From positions 124,001 to 188,000 of the forward strand of contig NW_026251397.1 in the NCBI RefSeq assembly GCF_025118155.1: DNA of 64,000 nt. Direction: 5' to 3'. The notes beneath the pieces were generated by a model. It made no database searches. It was not told the DNA's origin and saw nothing but the letters and a program-made list of their open reading frames with translations. This document shows, in pieces, positions 24,347 through 35,867 of this stretch (position 1 is the first letter of the stretch; each line of letters opens with the position of its first letter). This DNA is from Cokeromyces recurvatus. Taxonomy: Eukaryota > Mucoromycota > Mucoromycetes > Mucorales > Mucoraceae. A program made the translations under genes and the position numbers.

Positions 24347-26022
24347 ATGAATTTAATAACAAATCTACTCAGTAAAGTATTAGGGCTACCTGAACCCACC
24401 TTACGTCTCTTGTGCACTGTCATTTCAGCATACCCAGTAGCTAATCATTATAAAAAGAAATTCTCAAGTGAAAGAGTCCAAGCCTCTACAGCTGCAGAAC
24501 GTACTCAATACATTCTCCTTTCAGGACTAGCACTCAACTTTTTTTTAATGGCTTTCAAATCTACCATTCATTAGTGACCATTGCTATCAGCTATGGACTC
24601 TGTTATGTATTTGGAGAACAATTAGGCGATCGTCAACTAGCTGCAGCTGGTGTATGGATCTTCAATGCTCTCTACCTCTTGGCTGGGTATTATTTTATGC
24701 AAACAGATGAATATGATATCACCTGGACCATGACACAGTGTATTTTATGTTTGCGTATGATGGGATTTGGATTTGATTATTATGATGGGTCTAAAAGAGT
24801 CACTGTAGCAGGACCTCCTTCAAAGACCGAGCTAAAGGATCCCAACAAAGAAAATGTACACAAGATGACATTAAGAGGAACGGCAGACAAAAAGCCAGCC
24901 GTTGATTTACCATTGTCCTTTATGGCAGATACCCCTTTAGTAACATTACCTAGTATTATCGATCTTCTCGCTTATGCTCTCTTCCCATCTGCCTTTTTAG
25001 TCGGTCCTCAGTTTTCATTTTCATTGTTTCAAAAATGGATCCATGAAGATTTAAGAGATTTACCTCATAGTGAAAGAGAGGAGCGTAAACGTGCACAGAC
25101 GGTATATACATGGCGTTGTGCTATTTTAGCCATCCTCTATTTAGGTTTGCAGCAAACAGTAGGCGCCAAGTACTCTACTTCCTATTTATTAACAGATGAG
25201 TTTAGAGCATTGGGTTTTTTGAAACGTGTATGGATTTTTGCTGTTACTGGTAAATTTACTTACAATAAATATATTGGTATTTGGTTGCTAACAGAAGGTA
25301 AAGTAAATTGAAAAAAAAAAAAAGGGAAAAGTTAGGTTATACAAACCCTTTTTTTGGGGAGGGAGGAAAAGAAAGAATAAAAGGGACAGAGAGAGAATGA
25401 GAGCATATTTGGAGAATTCATTTAATGAAAAAAAAAAATTGCAGGTGCAACTGCATCCTTTGGTATCTCCTTTGAAGGTATAAATGAAGAAGGACATGCG
25501 CAATATGGTGGATTAGCGAATACTCTACCAAGTATATATGAGAAGGCAACTTCAATTGATCACGTCATCAGTGCTTTTAATATCAATACAAATCTTTGGT
25601 CCAAATACTATGTCTTTAAGCGTCTCAAGTTTTTGGGTAGTAAAGAGATATCTCAAGCAGGAACATTGGCCTTCTTAGCGATATGGCATGGTTTCCATGC
25701 CATGTATTTTATAACATTCTTATTAGAATTCCTTTATGTTCAAAGTGAACTTGTCCTTCGTAGACGTCTTGTGCCTCTCGTTGAACCATATACCAAGAAG
25801 AATGAAGTTTGTTATTATGTATGGAAAGCAGTTGCCTGGATTACCTGCCAGTTATGTATTACTTATGCAGTTGTTGGCTTTGACCTCTTAAAGATAAGTA
25901 AATCAATAAAAGCCTACAGCAGCATCTACTTTATTGGACACATCCCAATTATCGTCATTCTAGGCATCAATCAGTTTTTACCCAAATCAAAATCAATAAC
26001 AAAGAAGAAAAAGGGACAATAA
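24347..26022 (+). CDS. ALE1: MBOAT lysophospholipid acyltransferase (ALE1/LPCAT-like), with apparent frameshift
   Basis: Membrane-bound O-acyltransferases of the Ale1 type re-acylate lysophospholipids in the ER. Two exons (24347-25297 and 25445-26022) would give about 509 residues. Hydrophobic segments run throughout. MBOAT landmarks are FDYYDGSKR, GPQFSFSLFQKWI, ATASFGISFEGINEEG, NTNLWSKYYVFKRLKFLGS and the catalytic-His motif AIWHGFHAMYF. The protein ends KKKKGQ, a KKxx-type ER retrieval signal. The frame breaks at the 8-T run at 24539-24546. The N-terminal frame ends shortly after at a TAG, while the downstream frame continues as NGFQIYHSLVTIAISYG. No intron fits the gap. Either a one-base deletion in the assembly or a real mutation explains it. 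It converges with SEC1, with 160 bp between. Confidence 0.88.
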
Positions 26023-26182
26023 AATGTTATGTATGAAATAATAAAATATATATATATATATATATAGAAGCCATCCTATTATACATTTTCTTCCATTATT
26101 ATTAAAATATATGTTATCTATTTCTTTCTCTCTTTATTTATTTATTTTTTTAAATACTTTCTAAATTATTATTATTTTTTTA

Positions 26183-28655
26183 TTAAAAAAATCTTTTCAA
26201 TCCTTTTTTCTTTTTCTTTTCCTTCTCTTCGGGTTGTACTGCTGTATTTGTTTTATCAGATCCAGTAAGTGACATATTGGAACTCTTATGACTTATGCGA
26301 GAAGATGAAGAGTTAAGATGCATATGTGACATGAGTGAGCTAGTTTTACTCACTGGATCACTCGATTTTGAATATGAAGTAGGGGGTACATAAGGTGCAA
26401 TTATAGTTTCTGTCAAAGGAATAGGCTTTTTCAATTGACTAAGATGTTCAACAAATGAAGCAGGACGTAATATCTCTGTTGTGCCGATAAAAACATCACG
26501 ATTGTATGTCTCTGCTATCTCGTAAGCTGATCGAATTTCAGAATAAGTTGCACCACCAATTACGAATATAATTAATTTGGCTCCAGTTGAAACACGTGAA
26601 GAATTCTATCCGAAATATTTACTTTCAGTAACATGTAAAACAACAATTAGAATTAAAAAAAAAAAAAATATACATATTTGTATATAACTCTACCGAAATT
26701 GTACTATTTGATTTTCTAGACCAAGTAGGTTTAGTAGTACGAAGTGAGACACCACTTAGAGCCATACCACTACGACCAGGAGAATGACCATATCCATCTT
26801 CAGATGAATCCATATCAGATTTTCTAGTAAAAGCAAACTGACTAGGATCAAGCATATTAGAAAAATGTGCCTAAATCATAATCATGGTTTTTAAAAAAAT
26901 AAATAAATGATGAGTGACTTTCACAATTAAATATTCTTTATACTTACATCCATTACTTTCTTCAAAATAGGAACATAACGAGAAAGTTCATAGGGAGCTT
27001 CTTCATCTTTATTCCTTCGTTGTCTTCTCTTTTTTAAAAATGATACTTTTTCTTGTCGACGAATACGAGTTAGTTTGACACCTATTAGTGGTAAATTGTT
27101 GATAGCATCACGCAACTCTCCCTTTAGTTTCGCATGTTCCAATAATTTGATCTTATCGTCTTCAAAAATACCGCCTTCTTTCCAAATAATATATAGCATA
27201 AGTAAACGCGCTTTATCAACAGGGCTACAAGAGTGAGATAAAATGTAAATACGTAAGATAAAGAATATACAAAAAAAAGAATTATACCTAACATGCGGAT
27301 CATCTAAAAGAGGTACCATATCAAGAACAATCGTTTTTGGTGTCTCTCCTTCAGCTGTTTCCCCTGTTGCCATATTTTGTTCCAAATTTCCGACGGAATT
27401 TAATTTGTGTCTTTCAAAATAAGACATACATTCCTGTGCTATACTTAAGTGAGCTGAGTACTATAATTTTATTAATAAAAAAAAAAAAAGTATGTCAATA
27501 ATTCCCTCCCTTTTTGTTTTTTGTTTTTGGCTAAGTATACCTTGGCTTTCAAGTCTTGATACTGAGGAAGGTTTGTTAACATTTCCTTCATTTCTTTTAA
27601 ACTTTTAGCTGCATTTTTTGGACCTGAATTTCTGTTTTAAATAAAGTTTAAAAGAGTTAATAATGATTGTTCGCAAGTTTAATTTTCATTATTTTTTTTT
27701 TTAATTTATTTTTTTTTACCCGGCGCCTACAGCAGCTTTATTTTCAGATAAAAATTCATTAAATTTTTCTATCAAACGATCTGAGCATTCAGCAATATGC
27801 ATATGGCGAATAGAGGTATAGATATTATCTTCTTCATCCAGGATAACATCTTTTGAACCCATTGATCCGTCTGCTTGATGAAATTCATATGAATATTTGA
27901 TGCCTCTATGATTTTCTGTATCTTGTACAGGTAATAAATCACTAATCATAGCTTGATATGTAAACTCATGCAATAAAGGTGCGGCAGGATCAATTGAACG
28001 ATCGACAATCAAAAGAGTGGCTCTTGGTTGAGGTGGATTATTAGGTGGCTATAATAAATTTATAAATAAAGATATCAAAAATTCATTTATACACATTATT
28101 TACTTTACAGGAAAATTTGGATTTAGTCTACAAAAGTTATCAATCTCTTTCTGAAGTGTATAAGCCAACTTGCTAGCAGGAGAGCCTTGAGGATGAATAC
28201 CGCCTTCACATTGTGACTGAAATCTAATAATTGGATCTTCGCCTAAAGTAGCACATACAGAAAGTAACTTGAAGAAGAAATTTAATATATTTCAAATCCA
28301 ATTATAAATATTATTATTATTACTTGTTTGGCAGTTATTTTCAAGGATTCATCCAGATTTTCTATACGATTTTCACCAAATACAGATAAAAAGCTGGTAT
28401 GAGGATCGACAGTAAAGACAGATGATTCATTTACTAATAAATATATTAAAGTCAGAAAATAAAATAAAATAGAATAAAATAATATAAAAATAATATAAAC
28501 AATGAATATACGAACCCATAAAGTCTACATAAAGCTCTTTTAGACTTAAAATATATTCTGAAGCCCCATTTGCCTTTAATTTTCTATTTAATTCATCAAA
28601 GAGTTGATCATTCAAGCCTATAAAAGAGAATATTTTAATTCTTTTTTTTTTCGGT

Positions 28656-28696
<41 letters not shown>

Positions 28697-29214
28697 ACTT
28701 GTGAAATGAACATGTGCTGCTTTATAAGTAGGTGGCTTTGTTGAAAAGTCATCCACTAAACGTAAAACTGATTCACGGCATGGAGTTAAGAAATAAATAG
28801 CTTCTAAAGTAGGATAAGGCTGACGTCTCTTTTCAATATTTTCAACAACTATGAAGAAATGAATTAAAAGTTTAATATTAATTTATATGTTATAAATTAC
28901 TTTACGTGTAACCTAAATATTAGAAAATAAACAAATAAATACACATCTTTTATTCGCTTTTTTTTTTTTGTCATAATAACTTACATTTTCCTCCAAGATG
29001 TCAAACATTTTACAAGCAGCATTCAAAATCTGCATACTTTTTGAATCAACAACAATGATCTTCCATTTTTCCGGTGGTTGAATGGATCTGATGGTATCCA
29101 TTAAACCTGATTTCGTTTATTTTTATAACATTGAGAAAATAAAAAGGTTATGATCAAATCTAACAGAGTTTATATAAACTTACGTTTTCGCATAATTTCT
29201 GTTATATTCGGCAT
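26183..29214 (-). CDS. SEC1: Sec1/Munc18 (SM) family protein, exocytic Sec1-like
   Basis: SM proteins clamp syntaxin-SNARE bundles; Sec1 acts in plasma-membrane exocytosis. Thirteen exons join to 717 residues: 29214-29184, 29106-28985, 28912-28906, 28848-28696, 28617-28516, 28433-28324, 28267-28109, 28048-27720, 27631-27541, 27460-27288, 27224-26948, 26870-26694, 26605-26183. Family blocks: WKIIVVDSKSMQIL, NVTLVENIEKRR, AIYFLTPCRESVLRLVDDF, LLIVDRSIDPAAPLLHEFTY, KARLLMLYIIWKEGG and IIFVIGGATYSEIRSAYE. The third exon is only 7 nt and is needed to make the conserved VTLVEN. The donor after 28516 (GTTCGT) is atypical. The C-terminal tail is Ser-rich and ends in a basic KKKKKGLKRFF, longer than in animal Munc18 and reminiscent of fungal Sec1 tails. 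Confidence 0.93.
28658..28693. repeat. 36-base T tract in SEC1 intron 4
   Basis: An uninterrupted T run immediately beside the donor at 28695, so it reads as poly-A right after the 5' splice site on the coding strand. Confidence 0.9.
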
Positions 29215-29549
29215 GTTTTATAAAAAGATTGCAAATGTAAGAGAAAAAAAAAAAGGAGGAGGGAAAGAAGGACTCTATTTCTTATAGTATAAAGAGATTA
29301 ATATTATTCATTTCTTAAAAGAAGAGGATTACCTTTTATCAAATGGTGATTATATAAAAAAAAAAAGAAAAGAAAAGAAAAGGAAAGGAAAACAGTCAAT
29401 GCTTTATTCAAGGAAAACCAATTTTATGTACACCCTCTTTCATTTAATTTTATTTATTTATTTATTTTTATTTTTTTTTTTTACTGCAACATGTGAATTG
29501 TTTTCACGCCCTTTAATTTTGTCAGGAAATGAATTTTTCATTAATTTAT

Positions 29550-31897
29550 TTAATTCTTTTCATCATTAGTGGTATTATGATTATTAGATTCACCTCTTGC
29601 AAGGTATCTTAAAGAGACGAAATCAGCCATTAAAGCAGTTTCTTCTTCAATAATTTTAAACACACTCCTCATATCTTGACCATTTCTCTTTAACAACATG
29701 ATAGCCTTTTCTCGAATACCTTTGTTTTCCTCACTTAGTGCTGCTATCAATAAACAGATACGTTGTAAGGTAAATAAACCTGCATCAAGACGTCTCACAT
29801 AGAAATCCTCTTCAAATTCTTCATATTCTTCTTCATCCATCCTTGTCTTGGCTTCTTCAAGTTCTTGCTTAACTGCTTCATCTCTTTTTTCATATTGTTC
29901 TTTCATCTCAATCAATCGATCTACTTTTTCAAAGTTATCCTCGGTGAATTTAAGTATAACTCTCATTCTTTGTACGTCAGTTTGAGTGAGATTTCTTAGT
30001 AATGATAAGATAATACAAGAAATATGTTCTATTTAAAGATATATGTTAATAACCTATTGCCTTTAATAAGATGATATATCTATACTATACTAACCTTCAT
30101 CTTCTGATTCACTAAAAGCTGAATGATGAGATTTTTTTAATTTTTTATTACCCTAAAAGAAAAAAGATAAGTACATACATACTGTTTTTTTTTTATATCA
30201 TTTACCTTTCCCATAAAAAGAGGAAATAAAACCTTAAGACCAGAGGCATCTACAAACCGAATACATCTTTCTCTACTCTCTACTCCATTCAATGCATAAT
30301 TTAATACTTTCACAGCTCTAATTCGGGCTAATGTTCGTTCTCTAATATAAAATAGTATGAACATGAGTCTAAGGTAAAAAAAAAAAAAAAAAGCATATTT
30401 CGTATTCACTTACTTCATCATAATAATCATTAATTCAATACCTTCTGATTCTAAAAATCGTTTCTTATTTTCAACTTCATTTAATAAGGAACACAAAGCA
30501 TTAAAGAAGTTTTCAACCATTTCTGATTCATCTTCAGAAGATGCATCTTTACGTCTATAAACCTATATAATAAATAAATATATAACTTTTCTTATGTAAT
30601 AATCATAATGAACTTTACAGATAAGGCTCTTAAAAGGATATCAACACCATCTAATTCACCCACTTTTAAACGAATCTCTATAATATATATGTGTGTGTGT
30701 TTATATGTTTATAAGCCTTTGTATGATTTATATTAAATACTCTTACCTCTGTTATCTTGTAAAAGAATGGAAAGAATTTCACTAGCATATTCAATATTAG
30801 CATCAAATCCTTTGACTTGTAGTCGTTTAAGAAGCCATGGTAGAATATCTGTTTTTAATGCTATATTTTCAGCATATTTGGGATCTAAAGAAATGATATT
30901 TTCAAAGATACTCAAAATCTTAAACACGCCTTGACGATCTGATTCTTCTTCTTCATTCATACGACCCAGATTTTGTACTAATAGTTGTAAAAGTTCACCC
31001 TCTAGCATGGCATCGACAAAAGCCTTTATTGATTTTTGAACTTGGTCTGATCTTTCTAAATCTTCTTCAGTTGTGCCAACATCCTCGTCTATTAATTCAT
31101 TAATTAGATCGATGGTATCAATTGCAATGTCTGTATTTTCATGACTAAGTAATGACATGAGCGAATTTACAGTTCCAAGTTTAATTAATTCTGGATACAT
31201 GTGAGGTGCTTCTGTTAAGGTTAATAAATTCTTAATTTCTTCATCTAGATCAGCTTCTGATTCCATGAATTTTTCTGGTTGATCAGCATATCGCACTCTC
31301 ATTTCTTGATTCTTATTAATTGTTTTTTCAAACTTCAAAATCATTTTTTTAATATTATTTATTGATAAAACTTCAGTCTATGAAATGGTATGTCATTATT
31401 TATCAACTGTAAATCTGTCTGTCTATCTGTCTATCTGTCTATCTATTTACCTCTTCTAACTCATACTCATCTACAAGATCTAAAATGTTGCTTTGCTCTT
31501 CTGTTAAACCACCACCAAAAAATCGGCCTTCTTCATCTTCAAATTCAGCATTATCCTGATATTTTTCTGCAGTATACGCAAGATCTTCGTCATCATCTCC
31601 AATATATCGTCTTTTACTATAATGTTCATCATCCATATTACTTTTACTACTTTCAGCTATCTCTGTTGTTGCTTCAGTTGCTTTATATTTATTAAAGAAA
31701 TCTATATCAGGTGTAGCAGGCATCTTTCTTTTATTGCGTCCAGCTGGAATGGCTGGAATCTACTTGAATAATATAATACATGTTTAACATTTAATACATA
31801 AATAATAAAAGGAAGTTGTATTTATTTATTTTTTAAAAAAAAAAGAAAAAGACGAGAGTATAGAGCTGTTTACCTTGAAGATATCATCAATATTCAT
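29550..31897 (-). CDS. CTNNBL1: Beta-catenin-like protein 1 (CTNNBL1), spliceosome-associated ARM protein
   Basis: CTNNBL1 is an armadillo-repeat protein that associates with the Prp19/CDC5L spliceosomal complex. Eight exons (31897-31874, 31759-31451, 31377-30747, 30677-30619, 30562-30414, 30341-30206, 30152-30095, 30028-29550) join to 614 residues. Near-identical family blocks include KKMILKFEKTINKNQEMRVR, PEKFMESEADLDEEI, ILPWLLKRLQVKGFDAN, VGELDGVDILLRALS, KFTEDNFEKVDRLIEM and EEDFYVRRLDAGLFTLQRIC. The N-terminus is acidic with a KRK basic patch. The 24-nt first coding exon (MNIDDIFK) is short. The length is close to the human protein. It lies divergently from CWC21, another spliceosome gene. 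Confidence 0.95.
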
Positions 31898-32501
31898 GGT
31901 GGTGAATATACGTGTTTTTTTAGAAGAAAAAAGAACAAAATAAAAAAAAAAAAAAAATGATTAGAACCCAGAGCCCTTTTTTATTTTTACTATTATTTTT
32001 TTATTTCAAGAAAATTTTTCAATTGGATAACTAGGGCAAATACAACTTTTAATGCAGTAAATATTCACTTGAAAGAGGTTTCGTTTGTTTTAGGCAGCGA
32101 ATCTCTCTCTCTTTTTTTTTTTGTTAGTAGTAGCAGTATGATTCTTCATATTGAGGACTTTAGATCATCTTGAGCTTCTTTCCTTTATCTTTATCTTTGG
32201 CTGTTATGGTTGAATTTAGTTACAATGACAATAAATTACCCAAGTACGTACTTATATAGTGGATTATTTATGTCTTAATTAGAGAAGGAATGAGGGAAAA
32301 AAAAAAGAAAAAGAAAAAGGCTAATTAGGTCATAACGTGTTGAGGCAAAATAGATGTCTATAATACGAGTATCAAATCAATTATTATTTCCAGTACAAAG
32401 GTTGTGCTTAACGCATTTTTATATTCCGAATATTTGAAGGAAAAATTTAGCACAGTTTTCTTCATTCATACATTTTTTTTTTTTTTAAAAACCATTATAA
32501 C
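31898..32501. promoter_or_regulatory. Head-to-head CTNNBL1 / CWC21 promoter region
   Basis: A 604-bp gap separates two divergent start codons of spliceosome genes, a candidate shared promoter. The sequence is AT-rich with poly-A and poly-T runs beside both starts. No defined factor site was recognised. Confidence 0.5.
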
Positions 32502-33241
32502 ATGTATAACGGTATTGGTTTAAGTACACCTCGTGGATCAGGTAAATTTGAGCTTACTGTTCATTTTCATTATTCAATATTTTTTTTTTAAACGATTTCA
32601 GTTATACAGGTACAAATGGTTATGTTGTTCGTAATCTTTCTTTTGTAAAACCCCCTCCAAAGCAAAGAGATTATAATACCAATGATATCAAAGCAAATCC
32701 TAAAGTGAAGAAAGCTAATGCTGCTATTTTGGATCATGACCGTAAACGTAAAGTTGAGGTGAAATGTATGGAATTACAAATTAAATTAGAGGATGAAGGG
32801 TAAGGACCCAAAATAGTCTTTTTTAAAAAAAAATATGTATATAATTTATATTAATCTAACTTTATAGATTAGACGAAGATGAAATTGAAGAAAAAGTTGA
32901 AGATTTAAGAAAAACGTTATTAGCAGATATTGAAAAGTTGGAAGAAACAGACAATAAGAAGTAAGTCTTTTTTTTTAAGAGTATGTTTGAGTAATTTTTT
33001 AACTAAATATTTTCCAAGTTTGAAAGAATACGAGACACATCAATTGTCTGCTGCGAAAGAAAAAGCAAATGAAAAGATGAAGAAAGCGCTTAAAATTGAT
33101 CAAGAGTATGTAGAAGGCTCTGCCTTTGATCGTGAACTTCAAGAGAAATTACGAGAAGAAAGAAAAGCAAAAAGAGAGGCAGAATTAGAAGCTAAGCTTG
33201 AAAGAGAAGAAAAGAATCAATCTAAAAGACGTCGTCATTAA
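32502..33241 (+). CDS. CWC21: Pre-mRNA splicing factor Cwc21 (SRRM2 N-terminal family)
   Basis: Cwc21 is a small spliceosome component that contacts Prp8 and the 5' exon; it is the fungal counterpart of the SRRM2 N-terminus. Four exons (32502-32541, 32610-32799, 32868-32960, 33019-33241) give 181 residues. The family start MYNGIGLSTPRGSGTNGYV is almost invariant. The cwf21 domain follows, with ILDHDRKRKVEVKCMELQI, then an acidic stretch and ETHQLSAAKEKANEKMKKAL. The C-terminus is a charged Glu/Arg/Lys helix ending SKRRRH, without the long RS repeats of animal SRRM2. It is divergent from CTNNBL1. Confidence 0.95.
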
Positions 33242-34296
33242 TGATATATATATGTGTGTGTATAGTCTTTTTTTTTTCTTTTGATAACAAGCGAATGTAT
33301 AATATGAATTGATTAGTTACAACAAATTTATGTTAAGATTATTTATAAAAGCTCATTTATATTGTGTCAAACAATCAAAAGAAGCTCAAAAACTAATAAT
33401 AAAATTAAAATAAATATCGTATACGGATAAGAGATTATTAATTGTTTTGCTAAAAAAAAAAAGAAAAAAAAATACTACTTTCGAAATAGAAGCTAAAATG
33501 AACAAGTTCACTGTCTAAAATTTTAGTTTATTGCTGGTTAACATAATAGAGAAGTATCGAATAAATAAAAATCGATACTTATTGTTAAGCTTTTAATCAG
33601 TAGAATTAAAACTATCATACTTTGTAGACATATAGAAGAAAGTCAAGTGAGCTTTAGAAATAATAATTTGAATTGTAGACTTATTTATGTAAAGCAACAA
33701 TAATAATTATCAATTTATAGTCAGTAAATGGAATTCGAAGTATTAAATAATCTTTTACTCGAAAAATTCTTGTAATGATGAAATCAAGTATTGTATAGTT
33801 AATATAGGTTGTATGCGTTAACTCACACTTGTTATATTATCAAGCAGACAGTGATTGTCACTTACTATCATTCTAGCAAATTCATTTATAATGTTATCTT
33901 TTTCCTCTTCGAAGTAACATCTTCTAGTAAATACTATAAAACTCACTTATCAATAACTTGCCAAATGCCTTGATTAAATAAGACATGGAATTATTCACAG
34001 AAACTATACTGCTGCTGATTTAGTCAGATAACAAACTGTATAAAGCATGAAGCACTATAATTATTACTATTATCACACATATACACAGATAACACTTGAT
34101 TCAACGTTATGCAACTATTAACAATAGATTTCTTCCGAGTCTACAATCTCTATCTTATATAAAAGAAATAGATTCATAGACTTTCTTACTGTATGTGTGT
34201 CTAGATTCGGTAATAACATTAAATTACCTGTAGAACCCATTCAATGCATCACACTGGTAGATACGATACAGACTAATAACTAGAGGATAGTATTCT

Positions 34297-34379
34297 GTAG
34301 TTAATAACGATTGTATGCAGACTAGTAATAGAGAAAATATCCTGTTTCTGTAGTGTAGTTAATAACGATTGAATACAGA
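34297..34379. repeat. Direct repeat, two 25-bp copies
   Basis: Copies at 34297-34321 and 34355-34379 both begin GTAGTTAATAACGATTG and differ at two of 25 positions. The centre-to-centre spacing is 58 bp. Confidence 0.8.
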
Positions 34380-34495
34380 ATATTATTGTTATATATCATT
34401 ATTAATATAGAGTTTTAAGCTTATGAATTCTTTTCTATATAAACGTATAAACTATGATGAAATATAGACACATGGTTTAATAAGCTATTTCCTTT

Positions 34496-34520
34496 CCTGT
34501 CCTGTCCTGTCCTGTCCTGT
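34496..34520. repeat. (CCTGT)5 tandem repeat
   Basis: Five perfect CCTGT units, followed by ACTGTAC and a long T tract. Confidence 0.9.
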
Positions 34521-34545
34521 ACTGTACTTTTTTTTTTTTTTTTTT

Positions 34546-34642
34546 TTTTTTTTTGCTAATTTCTTGTGTTGCCTCCCTCCCTCCCCCCCCCCCATTTTTT
34601 TTAAATCTGCGTGAGGAAACACAAGAAATTAGCAAAAAAAAA
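34546..34642. repeat. Fold-back inverted repeat, 30-bp arms
   Basis: The left arm 34546-34575 and right arm 34613-34642 are reverse complements with a single mismatch. The core is GCTAATTTCTTGTGTT against AACACAAGAAATTAGC, flanked by T and A runs. The loop of about 37 bases contains a C tract. It could form a strong hairpin. Confidence 0.85.
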
Positions 34643-34894
34643 TATGCATACTTTTCTTATTCTCAGTATTCACATTGCTGCATAAAGTAAATCATAATAA
34701 TTTACTGTATAACCTATTCGCATCATAAATTAAATAAATAATGAGGTTTATATGTTTAGATTGTTTACATACGTCTTTATCTTGTTTCTTCTTACTAAAT
34801 TAGTGTCTACGAAAATGTTCAAATTGATTTCCTTGTATATAAAATGATAATATTACGATACAGTCATTATATATATGTACTATACTATACTGCA

Positions 34895-34934
34895 CTGTAC
34901 TATACTATGCTGTACTATACTATGCTGTACTATG
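34895..34934. repeat. 15-bp tandem repeat, 2.7 copies
   Basis: The unit CTGTACTATACTATG occurs at 34895-34909 and 34910-34924, with a partial third copy to 34934. Confidence 0.85.
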
Positions 34935-35640
34935 TAGTAATAAAGATAAGATAACATTAGCTTATGTACGCTCTAGATTTTGCTTATTGTTGTTTGTTAC
35001 ACGCTACTTTCTATATAGTATAGTAATATTATACGCCATATGGTTAACCTAAAATAATATATTAATAGAACAATATGCATGATATGAGAATATATTCGTG
35101 CTGATCCTTCTTCTTGATTAAGAAACAAAAAAAAAAAAACGGCCTAGGCTCCTTTCTTTATTTACATATTGTATACATGTTTCCTCTTTTGAATTCCTAC
35201 TTTCTCCTTTGTTTATCTCTTTTAATTACTACATTTTGTTCCTTATCTTCTCCTTTTTTGAAAAGGTATATTTTATGCTTTGCTTAGAATAATGTATACA
35301 TGAACAAGAAGATAAAAAGATATAAAATGTTTAATAATTTTTTTTATTACAGAGGAGTAGTTAGTTAATTGTATAGAATACAAATTATAATTAATATTTA
35401 TTTACTTTTTTTTGATGAAACATATTCCTTCTTTAGACTGCAGTAGTACACATAATAATTTTAGCTTTTTTTTTAAAAAAAAATTTATACAATGCATGAT
35501 TTTCATAATTAATCACACGTATATTTTAATACACTTACTCTACATTTTCTCTCCTTAAAAAAAGTAAGCTAAGCTAAAAAAAAAATAAAAAAAAAAAAAA
35601 AAAAGGAAAAATAAAAAAAAAAAAGGATATAAACACGTCT

Positions 35641-35867
35641 TATTTTTCAAACAAAATTCCTCTTTCTTCCCTATTATCCTTCTTCTTCTTTATTATCTTT
35701 TCTTATTATTATCCTTCTTCTTCTCTATTTATTATCTTTTCTTATTATTATTATTCTTCTTGTTATTTATTCTCTTATCTTATTATCTTTCTTCTTCTCT
35801 ATTTATTATACTTCTTCTCTATTTATTCTCTTATCTTATTCTCTTTCTTCTTCTTCTTTAAAAACCA
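35641..35867. repeat. Imperfect polypyrimidine tandem tract
   Basis: About 225 bp built from degenerate units mixing CTTCTTCTCTATTTATTAT and CTTTTCTTATTATTAT-like blocks. The + strand is almost free of G. Confidence 0.7.
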
